NCBI GenBank assembly: GCA_040437565.1
Contig: JBDOQK010000030.1
Span: forward strand, 186,001-250,000
Direction: 5' to 3'
DNA: 64,000 bases
DNA from: Albugo candida
Lineage: Eukaryota; Oomycota; Peronosporomycetes; Albuginales
Numbering within the stretch: position 1 is the first letter of the stretch; every line of letters begins with the position of its first letter. The notes below the pieces were generated by a model that worked only from the letters and a program-made list of their open reading frames with translations, was not told the DNA's origin and did not search any database. Positions 45,573 through 55,900 of the stretch are shown here, in pieces. The position numbers were made by a program, and so were the translations under genes.

Positions 45573-46236
45573 TCAGTGCCCAGCTCCATGCGTATGCTCT
45601 TCATTGCGTTTCTTTCCTTCTTGCCTTTTTTTCTCCAAGACAATAGCATTCATACGAGTCAGCTTTTTTCCACAGTTTCAGTTAGTCATAATGCATAGAT
45701 AGATACAAGTTGCTTACCTCTTTTTTATGATGCAAACATTCGATGTAATCTTCCGCTTGTAAAGTACATTGCCCCAAATAATCAGAATTTTTCTAGTAAT
45801 GTATATGTGCGNNNNNNNNNNNNNNNNNNNNNNNNNNNNNNNNNNNNNNNNNNNNNNNNNNNNNNNNNNNNNNNNNNNNNNNNNNNNNNNNNNNNNNNNN
45901 NNNNNNNNNNNCACAGTTTCAGTTAGTCATAATGCATAGATAGATACAAGTTGCTTACCTCTTTTTTATGATGCAAACATTCGATGTAATCTTCCGCTTG
46001 TAAAGTACATTGCCCCAAATAATCAGAATTTTTCTAGTAATGTATATGTGCGGTTGAAGACACACAGTGGTGAAAAGCAAAAGACGTACATTGCACTCTT
46101 CAACTTCTTTCCAAAATCTATAACATCGTCCCTCATGGCCGTTGAATCCAAACCCAGAAGCCATTTTGTACAATTCGATGAATTGATCACCGTTCTCGGC
46201 TAAGTACGCTTTGGGAACCAAATCAAGAGGAAACAT
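45573..46236 (-). CDS. NDUFS5: Mitochondrial complex I subunit NDUFS5 (twin CX9C)
   Basis: Three exons, 46090-46236, 45959-46033 and 45573-45662, total 103 residues. The ORFs taken singly are misleading because both introns (56 and ~55 nt) read open. The spliced protein has GHEGRCYRFWKEVEECN, giving C-x9-C, and GQCTLQAEDYIECLHHKKE, giving a second C-x9-C. This is the twin CX9C pattern of NDUFS5, an accessory subunit on the intermembrane-space side of complex I, imported by the MIA40 disulfide relay. The basic tail ends HTHGAGH. The first ATG (46236) is preferred over the internal one (46164) because animal NDUFS5 has a similar ~28-residue lead-in (MPFLD...YKM). The gap 45812-45911 lies in intron 2, and exon 2 is printed twice. 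Confidence 0.85.
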
Positions 46237-46240
46237 TCGT

Positions 46241-46573
46241 ATGGGTGTCTTATGGAATTTCTTCCTTTCCAGTCTTCTGCTGACAAATGCAGTTTGCGTT
46301 CTACACGATAGACGCTTTTTGCGAACATGTAATGCGTATCCTATTGTCTTTAAAGTGGTTTAACACTTGGTGATAGATGGATGGGATCGAATCGAATCGA
46401 GTCAAGGAACGACGGTCAAAAATCAAATCATCGGCTTTCTTATTGCCGTTCAATATCTGAGACGTAAGTACCTTCCGCAGCGTGTATCTCCTCGATTCAC
46501 AACGTTCCGTACCACAGTACCGCTTATCATTGTCAACATTCTAATGATCATTCTGGAACTTCTCATGGGCTGA
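46241..46573 (+). CDS. Yos1 / IER3IP1, ER-Golgi transport membrane protein
   Basis: Three exons, 46241-46328, 46377-46463 and 46518-46573 (introns 48 and 54 nt), total 76 residues. N-terminal hydrophobic helix: WNFFLSSLLLTNAVCVLHDR, matching the family LLxxNAxxVLHxxRFL. Then RTYGWDRIE across intron 1, TTVKNQIIGFLIAVQ, and a C-terminal helix PLIIVNILMIILELLMG (family: VPLIxxNxxxIxxxLLxG). Yos1 is a subunit of the Yip1-Yif1-Yos1 complex needed for ER-to-Golgi vesicle budding. Intron 2 is a multiple of three without a stop, so its retention would still give an open frame. The start lies 4 bp from the divergent NDUFS5 start. Not visible as a single ORF because of the introns. Confidence 0.85.
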
Positions 46574-46681
46574 TCATCATTCTTGCATCAAGTGTGCATG
46601 AATGAATGTTTACACAGCAGGTGTTTCTGATTGGTACAAAAGCGCACAAAGTAGACGAAAGGATAGCTTTATATTCCCATT

Positions 46682-47988
46682 TTAAACTTTACTATAGTCC
46701 ATACTGGACTCCAGCTTCTTCACTTCGCCGAGTTTACGCGCTGCCTTCATAAAGTCTTCTTCCACAACGTACTCGCGGTCAGCACGAATGGCAAACATTC
46801 CAGCTTCTGTGCAAACATTGCGGAGATCTGCGCCGTTGAATCCATCCGTCAGCTTGATGATAGAATCGTAGTCGATTTCGCCTTTCTTTGTGATCGGAGC
46901 GCAGTGAATTTTCAATATATCCATACGAGAAGCTTCATTTGGTAGTGGGATCTCAATTTTTCGATCCAAGCGCCCCGGACGAAGTAACGCTGGATCCAAA
47001 ATATCAGGTCGATTGGTCGCCATCACCATCTTGACTTGACCAAGCGCATCAAAACCATCCAACTGATTCAGTAGCTCCATGAGCGTACGCTGGATTTCAC
47101 GATCAGCAGATGTGCCCTCGGAAAAACGACTGCCTCCAATCGCATCAATTTCGTCCATGAAAATCACACAAGGCTGGTGATCACGAGCATATCCAAACAT
47201 CTCACGAATAATCCTAGCACTTTCACCAATGTACTTGTCGACGATGGCACTTGCCACAACTTTGAGAAATGTTGCATTAATGTTACACGCAAGTGCTCGA
47301 GCCAGTAATGTCTTCCCAGTACCAGGTGGGCCGTATAAAAGCACACCTTTTGGCGGTTTGATTCCGACGCGAAGGAAGAGCTCAGGATTTGTAAGTGGTA
47401 ACTCAACGACTTCTCGTAGTTCTCGAATTTGCTCGTTGAGTCCACCGATTGTTGAGAAGGAAACACCTCCTGCATCTTCATCCAGCATATGATACACAGT
47501 TGGGTCGACTTCCCGAGGTAGTCGACGCATGATCGTGAGCGTCGTCATATCAAGAGCCACTCTAGTGCCGTTGATCAGGCTCTTTTTGTCAAGTTTGGTC
47601 CGGCAGCCGACAATGTAGCGTGGTCCACTGGACGATTTTATAATGAACCGATCATCATCCAATTGGCGTACCACTTCGCCGATCATTTGCCCCACGCTCT
47701 ACAGAAGGACATAGACGTCACGACAATGCGGTTTGGATTGGAATGACGTACTTGTAGCGCCTTGAGGTCATCTTCTGTTTTGTAGTATTCAGTACTGAGA
47801 GATTTGACGTTTTCACGCTTGATTTTTATGCTATAGTATAAAGGCAGTAAGATATTGGCCCCATTTCATATACGCGCAATGCGGCAGACTTACTTGCTTT
47901 CCATTCGACGATGTTCCATAACTTTTTCTCTATAGGCTCTCAACACTTGAGAACGTTCATCGTCCGTGGAAGTTGGTGACTGTGACAT
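46682..47988 (-). CDS. RPT4: 26S proteasome AAA-ATPase subunit Rpt4 (PSMC6)
   Basis: Three exons, 47894-47988, 47752-47830 and 46682-47698 (introns 63 and 53 nt), giving 396 residues, normal for Rpt4. The N-terminal helix ([27 protein letters not shown]) pairs with a partner ATPase in the ring. The OB domain contains [19 protein letters not shown]. The AAA module has Walker [24 protein letters not shown], Walker [13 protein letters not shown], and [17 protein letters not shown]. It ends MDYSKV. The exact match of [20 protein letters not shown] to Rpt4 separates it from the other five ATPases. It unfolds ubiquitinated substrates for the 20S core. It converges with the Yos1 gene (108 bp apart). 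This is the live proteasome ATPase in the window, against the dead Rpt6. Confidence 0.94.
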
Positions 47989-48603
47989 AATTTCCTCTTA
48001 TCCGAAAGCGCTTTCAAGCTTTAGAAGTCTTTCGACTGCAGCAAAGGGTGAAGAATCGATTTATACAGGTACCATATATCAATAGGTAGAGGTATGATTC
48101 AAATGGAATCTTATTAATCTAACGGCGCGATACGAGACATCTGGTCACATCACTGGGTAAATGCACGAATAATGACACAGCGACGAGCACAATGTGCTGA
48201 TCGACTTTGCTGCCTCTACTATATATTTAAGGCGAGGCTCAATACCTGTTTCTGCATATTTTATAATGTCAATTATGGATTTGACGCACTTGCAATCTAT
48301 AAAGGTTTGTTTATAGAAAGTTGCACAAATGACCGAATTGAGAAGCGTACGCAAACTGAACAGAGTATTACTCTGCTGAATACACGCTCCCAACTACTTC
48401 GCCTTTGCAGTCACAAAGACACCGCTACCATATAACACATACCGCTGGTCCAAAAAGATACCTTTTTCATTGAATTAGCAATTGGTTTTATAATGTGACC
48501 GATACAATTTATAAGGCAATGTATCCCTCACGTATGCCTCTTCAATGCAACGCACTCATAAACTCACTCTAAATATAAAGGATTGTGACCGCTAGTGGCG
48601 TTT
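47989..48603. other. Intergenic, divergent Rpt4 and POC5 genes
   Basis: No gene recognised; short unrelated frames only. AT-rich. Promoters of both flanking genes are presumed here. Confidence 0.5.
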
Positions 48604-50394
48604 ATGGGCGAGGCAAACGAATGGAAAGAACTACATCGGCAGATATCTACTATAAGCTCAGCATCAATGAATAATACAAATTGTCTTCCAAACAAAAGCT
48701 TTTTTAAAGTGGAGTGTAACGAGGACGTCTCAAATAAAAGAGGTAATGAGTGTGGCGATATCCTCAAAGAGGCAACATTAAAGTCTGTGGATTTGCATGC
48801 TGAGCTATCACATCAACAGAAGCTACCCGATTATGATATATTGCAACGAAATCTCGATCGAGCACACGAGAATATGAAGGCGATCATTTTTGTAAGACAT
48901 ACGTCTTCCTCCCTCACAACTCTCTAATCGCTCACTCAATAATGACAGTCGTATTTTGTAAATACTCAACAACAATTAAGTGACTCACATGAAATTGAGA
49001 GGAAGAAACTCCTTGCGACTCACAGTAATGAGGTCATTTTGCTTGAGGTTTGTCTGAGTCAAAAGTATTGAGTGGCAACGGACTCACTGCATTTTCACAG
49101 AAACGCGTCGAGGAATTGCAACAGCGTTTACACAAATCAAATGAGATCGTAACAAGGAACCAAAACAAGCACAATCACATTATCAAAGCATTATGCGCTC
49201 GATCGATATATTTGGTGCGTTTCTACCTCCAACCTTTGAACCTCATCTACTGACACTTTTTTACAGGACCGAATGTGGCGGGGTAGCTGCTCAAGCCGAT
49301 CGATTTTCCAATGCTGGAAAAAACACATACAAAGTCGCAGACGACGCGCTGCAGTGTTACATACAAAGTCGTATCGCAATCGAACTCATACATTACGCTC
49401 AAGTCTCANNNNNNNNNNNNNNNNNNNNNNNNNNNNNNNNNNNNNNNNNNNNNNNNNNNNNNNNNNNNNNNNNNNNNNNNNNNNNNNNNNNNNNNNNNNN
49501 NNNNNNNNTATTTGGTGCGTTTCTACCTCCAACCTTTGAACCTCATCTACTGACACTTTTTTACAGGACCGAATGTGGCGGGGTAGCTGCTCAAGCCGAT
49601 CGATTTTCCAATGCTGGAAAAAACACATACAAAGTCGCAGACGACGCGCTGCAGTGTTACATACAAAGTCGTATCGCAATCGAACTCATACATTACGCTC
49701 AAGTCTCAATTTCTGGAGAAATGAGACCCTCACGAGTAAATCCTCAAGACAAAATGCTGAAGGGAGGAAGCGACAAATGGACGATCGTATAGCATTAATG
49801 AGCGAGTATCAAAGTCAGATCACTGCCCTTCAAAACGACCTGCAGGTTGCACGAGAGATGGCTGATCAAGCGGGTGGAAAACAACGGCAAATGGAAGAGG
49901 ACTTACGAAAGATTTTCTTACGTGGAGTATCTGCAATGAACATTGAAGCTCTTTCTCTATTCCGACACCAACACACTAAGAAACACATCGATGGGGAAGA
50001 TGCACAGACTCCTTCATCAATGAATAAAAATGCTGAGGGTTTGGTAGAGAGTGATTTGAGGAAGCCTCAAGGATTCGATGAGGTGAGGGCAATGAGGAAA
50101 TGTGTTAATGACGAGGAATTGAGTGAGGATAAAGTTCTAGAAAGCTGTCTTTCCCGCGCTGAATTGCCAGTCAAGAAACCTGTTGAGCATGCAGATATGC
50201 AGCTCAAGTTGCAGAAGCTGATAGCTACTTCACAGGAGCAACTTAAACAGATACAAAGACAGCACAAGCACATTGCTCCGTCGTCTGATCGACACATTTC
50301 ATCGGATACGATGCGGAAGCTCAATATGTCACGAGGACCGCACGCAGCAACATGTCAGGATCCATCCCAGCGTCTTGACAGCAAGCACAGCTAA
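48604..50394 (+). CDS. POC5: Centriolar protein POC5 homolog
   Basis: Four exons: 48604-48891, 48949-49047, 49101-49214 and 49567-50394 (taking the second, complete copy after gap 49409-49508). Introns are ~52-57 nt. 442 residues. Mostly coiled coil (for example KRVEELQQRLHKSNEIVTRN). A centrin-binding-type segment with Trp reads SIFQCWKKHIQSRRRRAAVL and NFWRNETL. The POC5 signature, usually FMRGVCALNxEAMxxF, appears here as IFLRGVSAMNIEALSLF (about residue 290). POC5 lies in the distal centriole lumen with centrin and is needed for centriole elongation; its presence fits a lineage with flagellated zoospores. The C-terminal third is variable. Human POC5 is longer (575). Exon 4's first 142 bases occur before and after the gap. 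Confidence 0.8.
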
Positions 50395-50468
50395 TCACAT
50401 TGATATGTATCACATTTTCTATTCAGCGTGAGGGAAGGATTCCCGTTTTGTGAGGAGAGAGACCATCC

Positions 50469-51366
50469 TCACATTAGTAATCGATTCAACTCATCAAAAT
50501 GTGTGATAAAGTAATCGGCTTTGGCTCTGACGCTTTCACGAGCCACAATTCCTCCGTATCCGATAAATAAGTCGGCCGGTGGTACAGCTTGCGCATCGGT
50601 CATTCCGTCTCCAACCATTGCCACCACTTTGTGTCCGTACACTCTTTTGATCCTATACAAATTCCAAGTTTGAAAACGTGAGTACAGCGCCAAACCCTCT
50701 CAAAAGCTGTCTCACTCGGCTACTGCTTTGGCTTTGCCTCCATCAGCGGAGGTGAATTCTCTGGAATCAAAACCACGATACGCGCCATCGTCATCGAAAT
50801 ACAATGTGTTTGCAAAGATATTGGATTCTGGAATTTCTAATTGCCGAGCAACTGGTTCAATCATCTATTCGGTGGTGAAAATCTGTAAAACAATACGAAA
50901 AGATACTTTCGTACCAATCGAAAGCCTCCCGAAATCAAAAAAACACAAATTTCTTTTTTTTCCAGCGTCATTATCAGCTCTTGAATCCCATCACTGAGCG
51001 CCGGAGGATACCGGCAAAGACAGTTTCGAATATCGTTCAGAGATGGCTTAATGAGTTGCAATCGCTTTGCTAAAGCATCTTCAAATTTCATGTCGCCATC
51101 CATTGCGCTACATTACAGCAACATTATATGTGTCCTATAGTTTCGAGGTATTCGTACTTGTTGGTTAAATTCCCAACAGCTTTGCCGACTCCCTGGTAAT
51201 GAGCTAGTACATCAATGCCTTCTTCCTTACAAACTGTGCTATCAACATCGAAACAAACCGCATCTAGTCTATCAAGCAGCGAAGTAATGGTTTTTGTGGG
51301 GCTGTGAATCGATCTCGACGACGATCCAAAATGATGTAACGTGATTCGAGAAATAATGCGTTCCAT
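50469..51366 (-). CDS. Phosphoserine phosphatase
   Basis: Four exons (51158-51366, 50915-51107, 50716-50864, 50469-50652) with introns of 50, 50 and 63 nt. The product has 244 residues. It is a HAD-family enzyme that completes serine synthesis by removing phosphate from phosphoserine. Motif I is CFDVDSTVC with both catalytic Asp. Then come VGNLTNAMDGDMKFEDALAK across intron 1, motif II FLISGGFR joined across intron 2 to LMIEPVARQLEIPESN and NIFANTLYFDDDGAY, and the loop SADGGKAKAV joined across intron 3. Motif III is AMVGDGMTDAQAVPPADLFI. The N-terminal ~25 residues (RITLHHFGSSSRSIHSP) look like a short organelle-type presequence. It is convergent with POC5 (74 bp between stops). Confidence 0.93.
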
Positions 51367-51909
51367 CGAATAGGTATAGTCGTATCAAATATTGAAAAGA
51401 GCACAACGGGTTGTGTGACATGAGCACCTTGCCCTTATCATTCGACAACAGCTGAGCTCGCTGTGCGTCAGCCTGGTGACTTTACTTGGATACACTAGAG
51501 CCAATGATTTCGGTTGAATATCACATATAAAAGGTTCGAGCGGGAATGTTACAAAATACATAGATTGTACCGACAGGGAGATAAAAGTACGGAGGTGGTC
51601 GCTTTCCAAATTTACGATCTTTTTCTGATTTTTACCGACTAGACGTAATCTAAAAAATCAATAAATTTTTAGAGTTTTGTTTGGTCGTGTGTCTTTATCA
51701 GAAAAAACGCACACCTCATTCGCGATTGGCAAATACACAATTACTAATTCTGAGACACGCTACCACCGTTTTTGCGACATCTATGCGAAGGAAAAATCCT
51801 TTTGTTACCAAGAAGGTGCACTTTACCAGATGAAAGGCGATCAGTATATATATACACTGCCAGTATTCTCCTCAACCCAACAAAAGGGTGTCTGTTTAAT
51901 TAACGATTG
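51367..51909. other. Intergenic, divergent phosphatase and phosphodiesterase genes
   Basis: A plus-strand frame of 77 codons (51677-51910) ends exactly where the next CDS starts. It shows no motif and is rejected as a gene. Two stretches rich in ATAT (around 51848) may be promoter elements. Confidence 0.45.
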
Positions 51910-53565
51910 ATGGAGCATGCGACACACATTCACACGGCTGAAACACAACTAGCCAACGTCCCCTCACTTGCGATTATGCCAGATCGAGTACCCCGAAGTG
52001 CACGCGGAGGGAGGAAATGGTTACACATTCTAACGACCGGTCGATCACAGTCCAGTTTCGATGTTTTGGAACATGTGCGCGATCAACCAATCGCAAGTGT
52101 ACAAAGATGCACTTTGTCGCTCACGCGTGACACTGACTGTAGTAAATCGCAACGCAAGGTGAAATCCAAGCTGAAAAGGCTGACCAGTTATATCACAACC
52201 GCAATGTCCTCTTCGAAACACAAGTCGGGGCCTCAGAATGATACCGCTGATACTCGTAGCGATACTAAACAGAATGAAAATGACCATCGATTTCGAAATA
52301 GATTTCAATCTGCACCCGAACTTTTATTATGGAAAAACTCCAACCGAGGTGCGCATTTATCGAACCTACCAGGGGTAGCGTGGGAGGATGTTTGTGATGC
52401 TACAGTCGCAATCAGCGAAGGAAGTAGCGATAGCGATAGTTTGCTTGGAGACGATCTGACTGCACTCACTCCAAATGAAGCCTTAATCAAGTCGACTCGG
52501 TTCACCTCGGAATACATTGAGCATTTATTTCACGAATTGGCGATTCAAGTAGAAAATGTGGCCGAGGTCGTTGAGATTTTGAATGCGCAATTTGGGACGC
52601 TTGAGATGGATATGATATCATTGGAAGCACATTTGGGTAATAAATTGATTGTACTTGTTGGAATTTTAATTTTTGAAGAACTTGGATATTGTGAGGATCT
52701 GGTGGATCGATCAATGTTACTCCAAGTATTGGAAGTCATTCATTCTCGTTATTCATCCCAGAATCCATTTCATAATGCTTGTCACGCGGCGGATGTCATG
52801 CATGGACTTTATGTTCTTCTTTCCATCACACATTTGAAAGAAAGCACGAGTCGACATAATCAATTTGCTGTCTTACTCGCTGCGGTGATGCACGATATTG
52901 AGCACGTGGGTCTCACCAACGATTTTCTTATGAAAAGCAAGCATCGAATTGCATTGGAAAATCCAGGAAAAGCTCCAATGGAGGAAATGCATGCAGTCAT
53001 TGCCGATAATCTCCTTCAAGATCCTCAGATAAATCTCCTCAACAGGTTGGATGACACTCAACGGACTCAAGTTTTGGAGGTCGTTGAGAGGACAATTTTA
53101 TCGACTGCTTTGTGTGTGCAACGTACACTATTGCAGGACGTGAAGCAATTGTGCGAGATGTGGCAAGTCAATGGTGGCGGAGATAAATGCCCTTTACCAT
53201 TTGACGATCAATTAGTGTTGCTGCGTTTAGCAATGCACGTGAGCGACATTGGACAGACTATGAAACCATTCCTCGTGCATCAGAAATGGGTATATAGGCT
53301 GAATGAAGAGCAATTCCTTCAAGGAGATATGGATAAGCGTATGCATCTGTTGATAACACCTTCCTCATGCGATCGGTCTCAATGGAACAAGAAACAATTT
53401 TTAGAGTCACAAATCGTGTTTCTGGAGCGATTTGCAGCTCCAGCAATTGAAACATTAAATCAGGTCCCTTTCGTGGAAGTTAATTATTTAGCGCAAAGTC
53501 TTTCGCGGAATGTTGCTCAATGGAAGCAACAACTAGAGGAATTTGCACTCGTAAGCGAAACGTGA
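51910..53565 (+). CDS. 3',5'-cyclic nucleotide phosphodiesterase, class I
   Basis: 551 residues from the ATG at 51910; the frame is open slightly upstream but without an ATG. The N-terminal ~190 residues are polar, Ser-rich and basic, with no recognisable domain. The C-terminal ~330 residues are a PDEase I catalytic domain: YSSQNPFHNACHAADVMHGL (His about 288), metal-site signature HDIEHVGLTNDFLMKSKH (His about 328), and LRLAMHVSDIGQTMKPF with the third metal Asp. The purine-clamp region (EEQFLQGDMDKR) and FLERFAAPAIE follow. It hydrolyses cAMP and/or cGMP. The signature is HDxEHxGxxN, with Val where most members have Pro. No regulatory GAF domain or membrane segment. Single exon. Confidence 0.93.
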   Translation: MEHATHIHTAETQLANVPSLAIMPDRVPRSARGGRKWLHILTTGRSQSSFDVLEHVRDQPIASVQRCTLSLTRDTDCSKSQRKVKSKLKRLTSYITTAMSSSKHKSGPQNDTADTRSDTKQNENDHRFRNRFQSAPELLLWKNSNRGAHLSNLPGVAWEDVCDATVAISEGSSDSDSLLGDDLTALTPNEALIKSTRFTSEYIEHLFHELAIQVENVAEVVEILNAQFGTLEMDMISLEAHLGNKLIVLVGILIFEELGYCEDLVDRSMLLQVLEVIHSRYSSQNPFHNACHAADVMHGLYVLLSITHLKESTSRHNQFAVLLAAVMHDIEHVGLTNDFLMKSKHRIALENPGKAPMEEMHAVIADNLLQDPQINLLNRLDDTQRTQVLEVVERTILSTALCVQRTLLQDVKQLCEMWQVNGGGDKCPLPFDDQLVLLRLAMHVSDIGQTMKPFLVHQKWVYRLNEEQFLQGDMDKRMHLLITPSSCDRSQWNKKQFLESQIVFLERFAAPAIETLNQVPFVEVNYLAQSLSRNVAQWKQQLEEFALVSET

Positions 53566-53849
53566 TACTGACGTCTAATTGAATTATAATATAAAATTTC
53601 GTCTCAGGATGTGATACGTTTTAGTTGTGTATCAATCGAGCGGACGCTGTTTCGCTCGTACCGAGTGAAAGCACAGCTTGGAATAAAATTCCATTGGTAA
53701 CTCATATAGCTCATTCAATACTCTCGGTATAATTTGATTGTGGAGCTGAATAAAGACAGCTTATCAAAACTTGGCAATTTTAATGACACACAACGACATG
53801 ATCTAATGTTTATAATCTACAAAATCACAAATGATAGGATACACGACCA

Positions 53850-54006
53850 TTAGTTTTTGGGAGCAGCTGCAGCATTGATCTGATCGTAATGTCTGATTTC
53901 TTCATTGATGCGAGCTGCAAAAAAAATCTGAGTATGAGGAGATACACTTCCAAACTTACGGACCTTTTACTTCGTCTTTTGTCATATGTACGTTTTCAAC
54001 ATCCAT
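53850..54006 (-). CDS. Tiny two-exon protein, unknown
   Basis: Exons 53964-54006 and 53850-53914 with a 49-nt intron (donor GTCCGT, acceptor TTGCAG) give 35 residues: MDVENVHMTKDEVKARINEE, then IRHYDQINAAAAPKN. The intron acceptor follows a T-run, and the A-A-A-P-K-N end is followed at once by the stop. A better-looking donor, GTAAGT four bases downstream, would break the frame, so the weaker donor must be used if the gene is real. It is too short to be found by ORF length. The pattern (helix, Ala-rich tail) recalls small membrane-complex subunits, but I cannot name it. It lies between the phosphodiesterase and the kinase, with its ATG 50 bp from the kinase stop. Confidence 0.4.
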
Positions 54007-54055
54007 ACTGAATAACGGCGCCCTGGTCGTCTATAAATACGGTTCAGACTATTGA

Positions 54056-55900
54056 TCACCGTTTCATACTAATATTGTCACGTACATCTTGAGCACGACG
54101 AACCGAGTCGAGAAAGGGGTGATTTAAAGCGTCCGCCACACTAATTCTCATTTCAGGGTTGAATAAAAGCATTTGTTTTAGCAAATCAAGTGAGTCTGCT
54201 GGTGCTCCTGGGTAAATTTCTTGAAGATTACGAGGTTCTTTCTTTGGAAGCTTCCGTAAGTACTGTTTCACTTCACCCAAACTGCCAATGTCACTTTCAC
54301 TTGGCGTTCCAATAACATTAAAGATCACATTAAGCTGATCCAATTTATCTGAAAAAGTTGTAGGGCGATCCGCACTTAGCGGAAAACAAGAACGTCCCGG
54401 AAATAGCGGGACACGTTCTCGATAGCGTGGATAACTTTCGACCTGCATGCTCAGCAGCTCGGCAAAAATACAACCAATGCTCCACATATCCACTTCAAAG
54501 CTGTAATCCTGAAGGAGAATGAGTTCTGGAGCTCGATACCATCGCGTGACCACATGCTTTGTGAGCTGACGGCGAAAGACGCGTGATCCGTCCGGAGTCG
54601 ATCCAGAAGAAGAAGCTGGGGAGGTCGTGGACGATGAATAATCTGTGACAGGCGACTTTGTATCCAACATGAATTGATTCTGTTTCGTATCAGATCCAAG
54701 ATCAGTATCCATAATCCGAGACAATCCAAAATCACAAATCTAGAGTAACCATCGGATATTAGAATTCAGCAAATGACTCTCAAATGGGATTAGAATACCA
54801 TCAACGTGCAATCTTCATTTAGGAGAATGTTGGCCGGCTTGAGATCTCGATGAATGACATTTGCCGAATGGACATAGTGTAATCCACATAGTAATTGGTA
54901 AAGGAAGACTTGAATATGTCGAATGGTTAGATACTGCGGACTCATTATAAGTTTGTGAAGGTCGGTATCGACAAATTCAAACACCAGATACAGCTCGTTG
55001 TACGATTCTTCATTTTCCGGAGCGAGTACATTTAGCAATTTGATCACTTGTGCATGACTATACAAAATTTGATGAGACAGGTTATAAAGTAAGAGCGTGT
55101 GACAATGCTTACTTGAGATGGCGTAGTATATATATTTCACGGTATAACCGTTTGGTGTCGATTTCTTGATCAAAAACATTTGCTATTTTTTTAATTGCGA
55201 CTTTTTTCTGTGTGTGCGAATCGTACGCTTCGGCAACTTGACCGTACGAGCCTTTTCCGAGTATACGAACGAGACGATATCGATCGGGTAACATCCAATT
55301 ACTAAAGTTACGTAAATTTAATGGCGCCGCTCTTCCTATTGGAGACGGTGTGGTTGACGTTGTCGTACTTGTGGCGGACGAAGGAAAGTTGGTTGTGTCT
55401 TTCCGATCTTCTGTCTCACAGTTGGTTGTGTTATCGGTAACCTGCTCGGTCATTGAGCCTGAGTTTTCAGACTCTGTAAATTGAACCTCGGTCGGCGTTT
55501 GATCAAAGCCGTTTGGAGTGGAGTCGAATGCTGTACCACCACACATTGGGGTCGGTGGCATCGCAGTGACCGGAACGTGCGGTGTTGGAGCGACATCCGA
55601 GTGCACGATTGCGCACTGTGTCATGAGAGATTCCGCTGTATCGGAGTAATTCATAGCAGTAGAGAAGATGCTGCCTTGCTTTCGAGACAGCTTTACATCT
55701 CGTGCAGCTGATGGAGTTTCATTTGAGCTTTTTGAAACTAACAGATGCGTTTTGTGCACAACGGGAGTTAATAACTTCCGCTTTCGATTAAATGTTTCAT
55801 TTATCACAGTCGAAGCCGTGAGTGTGTCAACTTTAATGGAGGGAGACTCCACAATTGTTTGAGTATTTGATTGAAAGTCGCAGTTGTACGTTTCACTCAT
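54056..55900 (-). CDS. MAPK-like protein kinase with atypical activation loop
   Basis: Three exons (55113-55900, 54799-55057, 54056-54739; introns 55 and 59 nt), 576 residues. The N-terminal ~205 residues are Ser/Thr/Pro-rich. The kinase domain follows: RYRLVRILGKGSYGQVAEAY, VAIKKIANVF, REIYILRHLN joined across intron 1 to HAQVIKLLNVLAP, LVFEFVDTDLHKLI, and VIHRDLKPANIL. DFGLSRIM, RWYRAPELIL, and VDMWSIGCIFAELL complete the core. The DTDLHKLI block, TRWYRAPE and a PLFPGRS-type lip place it with MAP kinases. Two oddities: ~50 low-complexity residues between DFG and the lip, and at the TxY position the sequence is LTKHVVTRWYRAPE, with His instead of Tyr. Dual phosphorylation of a normal TxY is therefore not possible. 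Confidence 0.9.

Noticed and set aside
49193-49792. Internal duplication in POC5
   Set aside because: Exact repeat around the gap 49409-49508, including intron sequence; assembly artefact.
51677-51910. 77-codon ORF before the phosphodiesterase
   Set aside because: No motif and ordinary promoter-like composition; its overlap with the next start looks fortuitous.
54640-54665. TDY in the kinase insert as a MAPK TxY site
   Set aside because: It lies in the low-complexity insert far from TRWYRAPE; the residue triplet in the true position is T-K-H.
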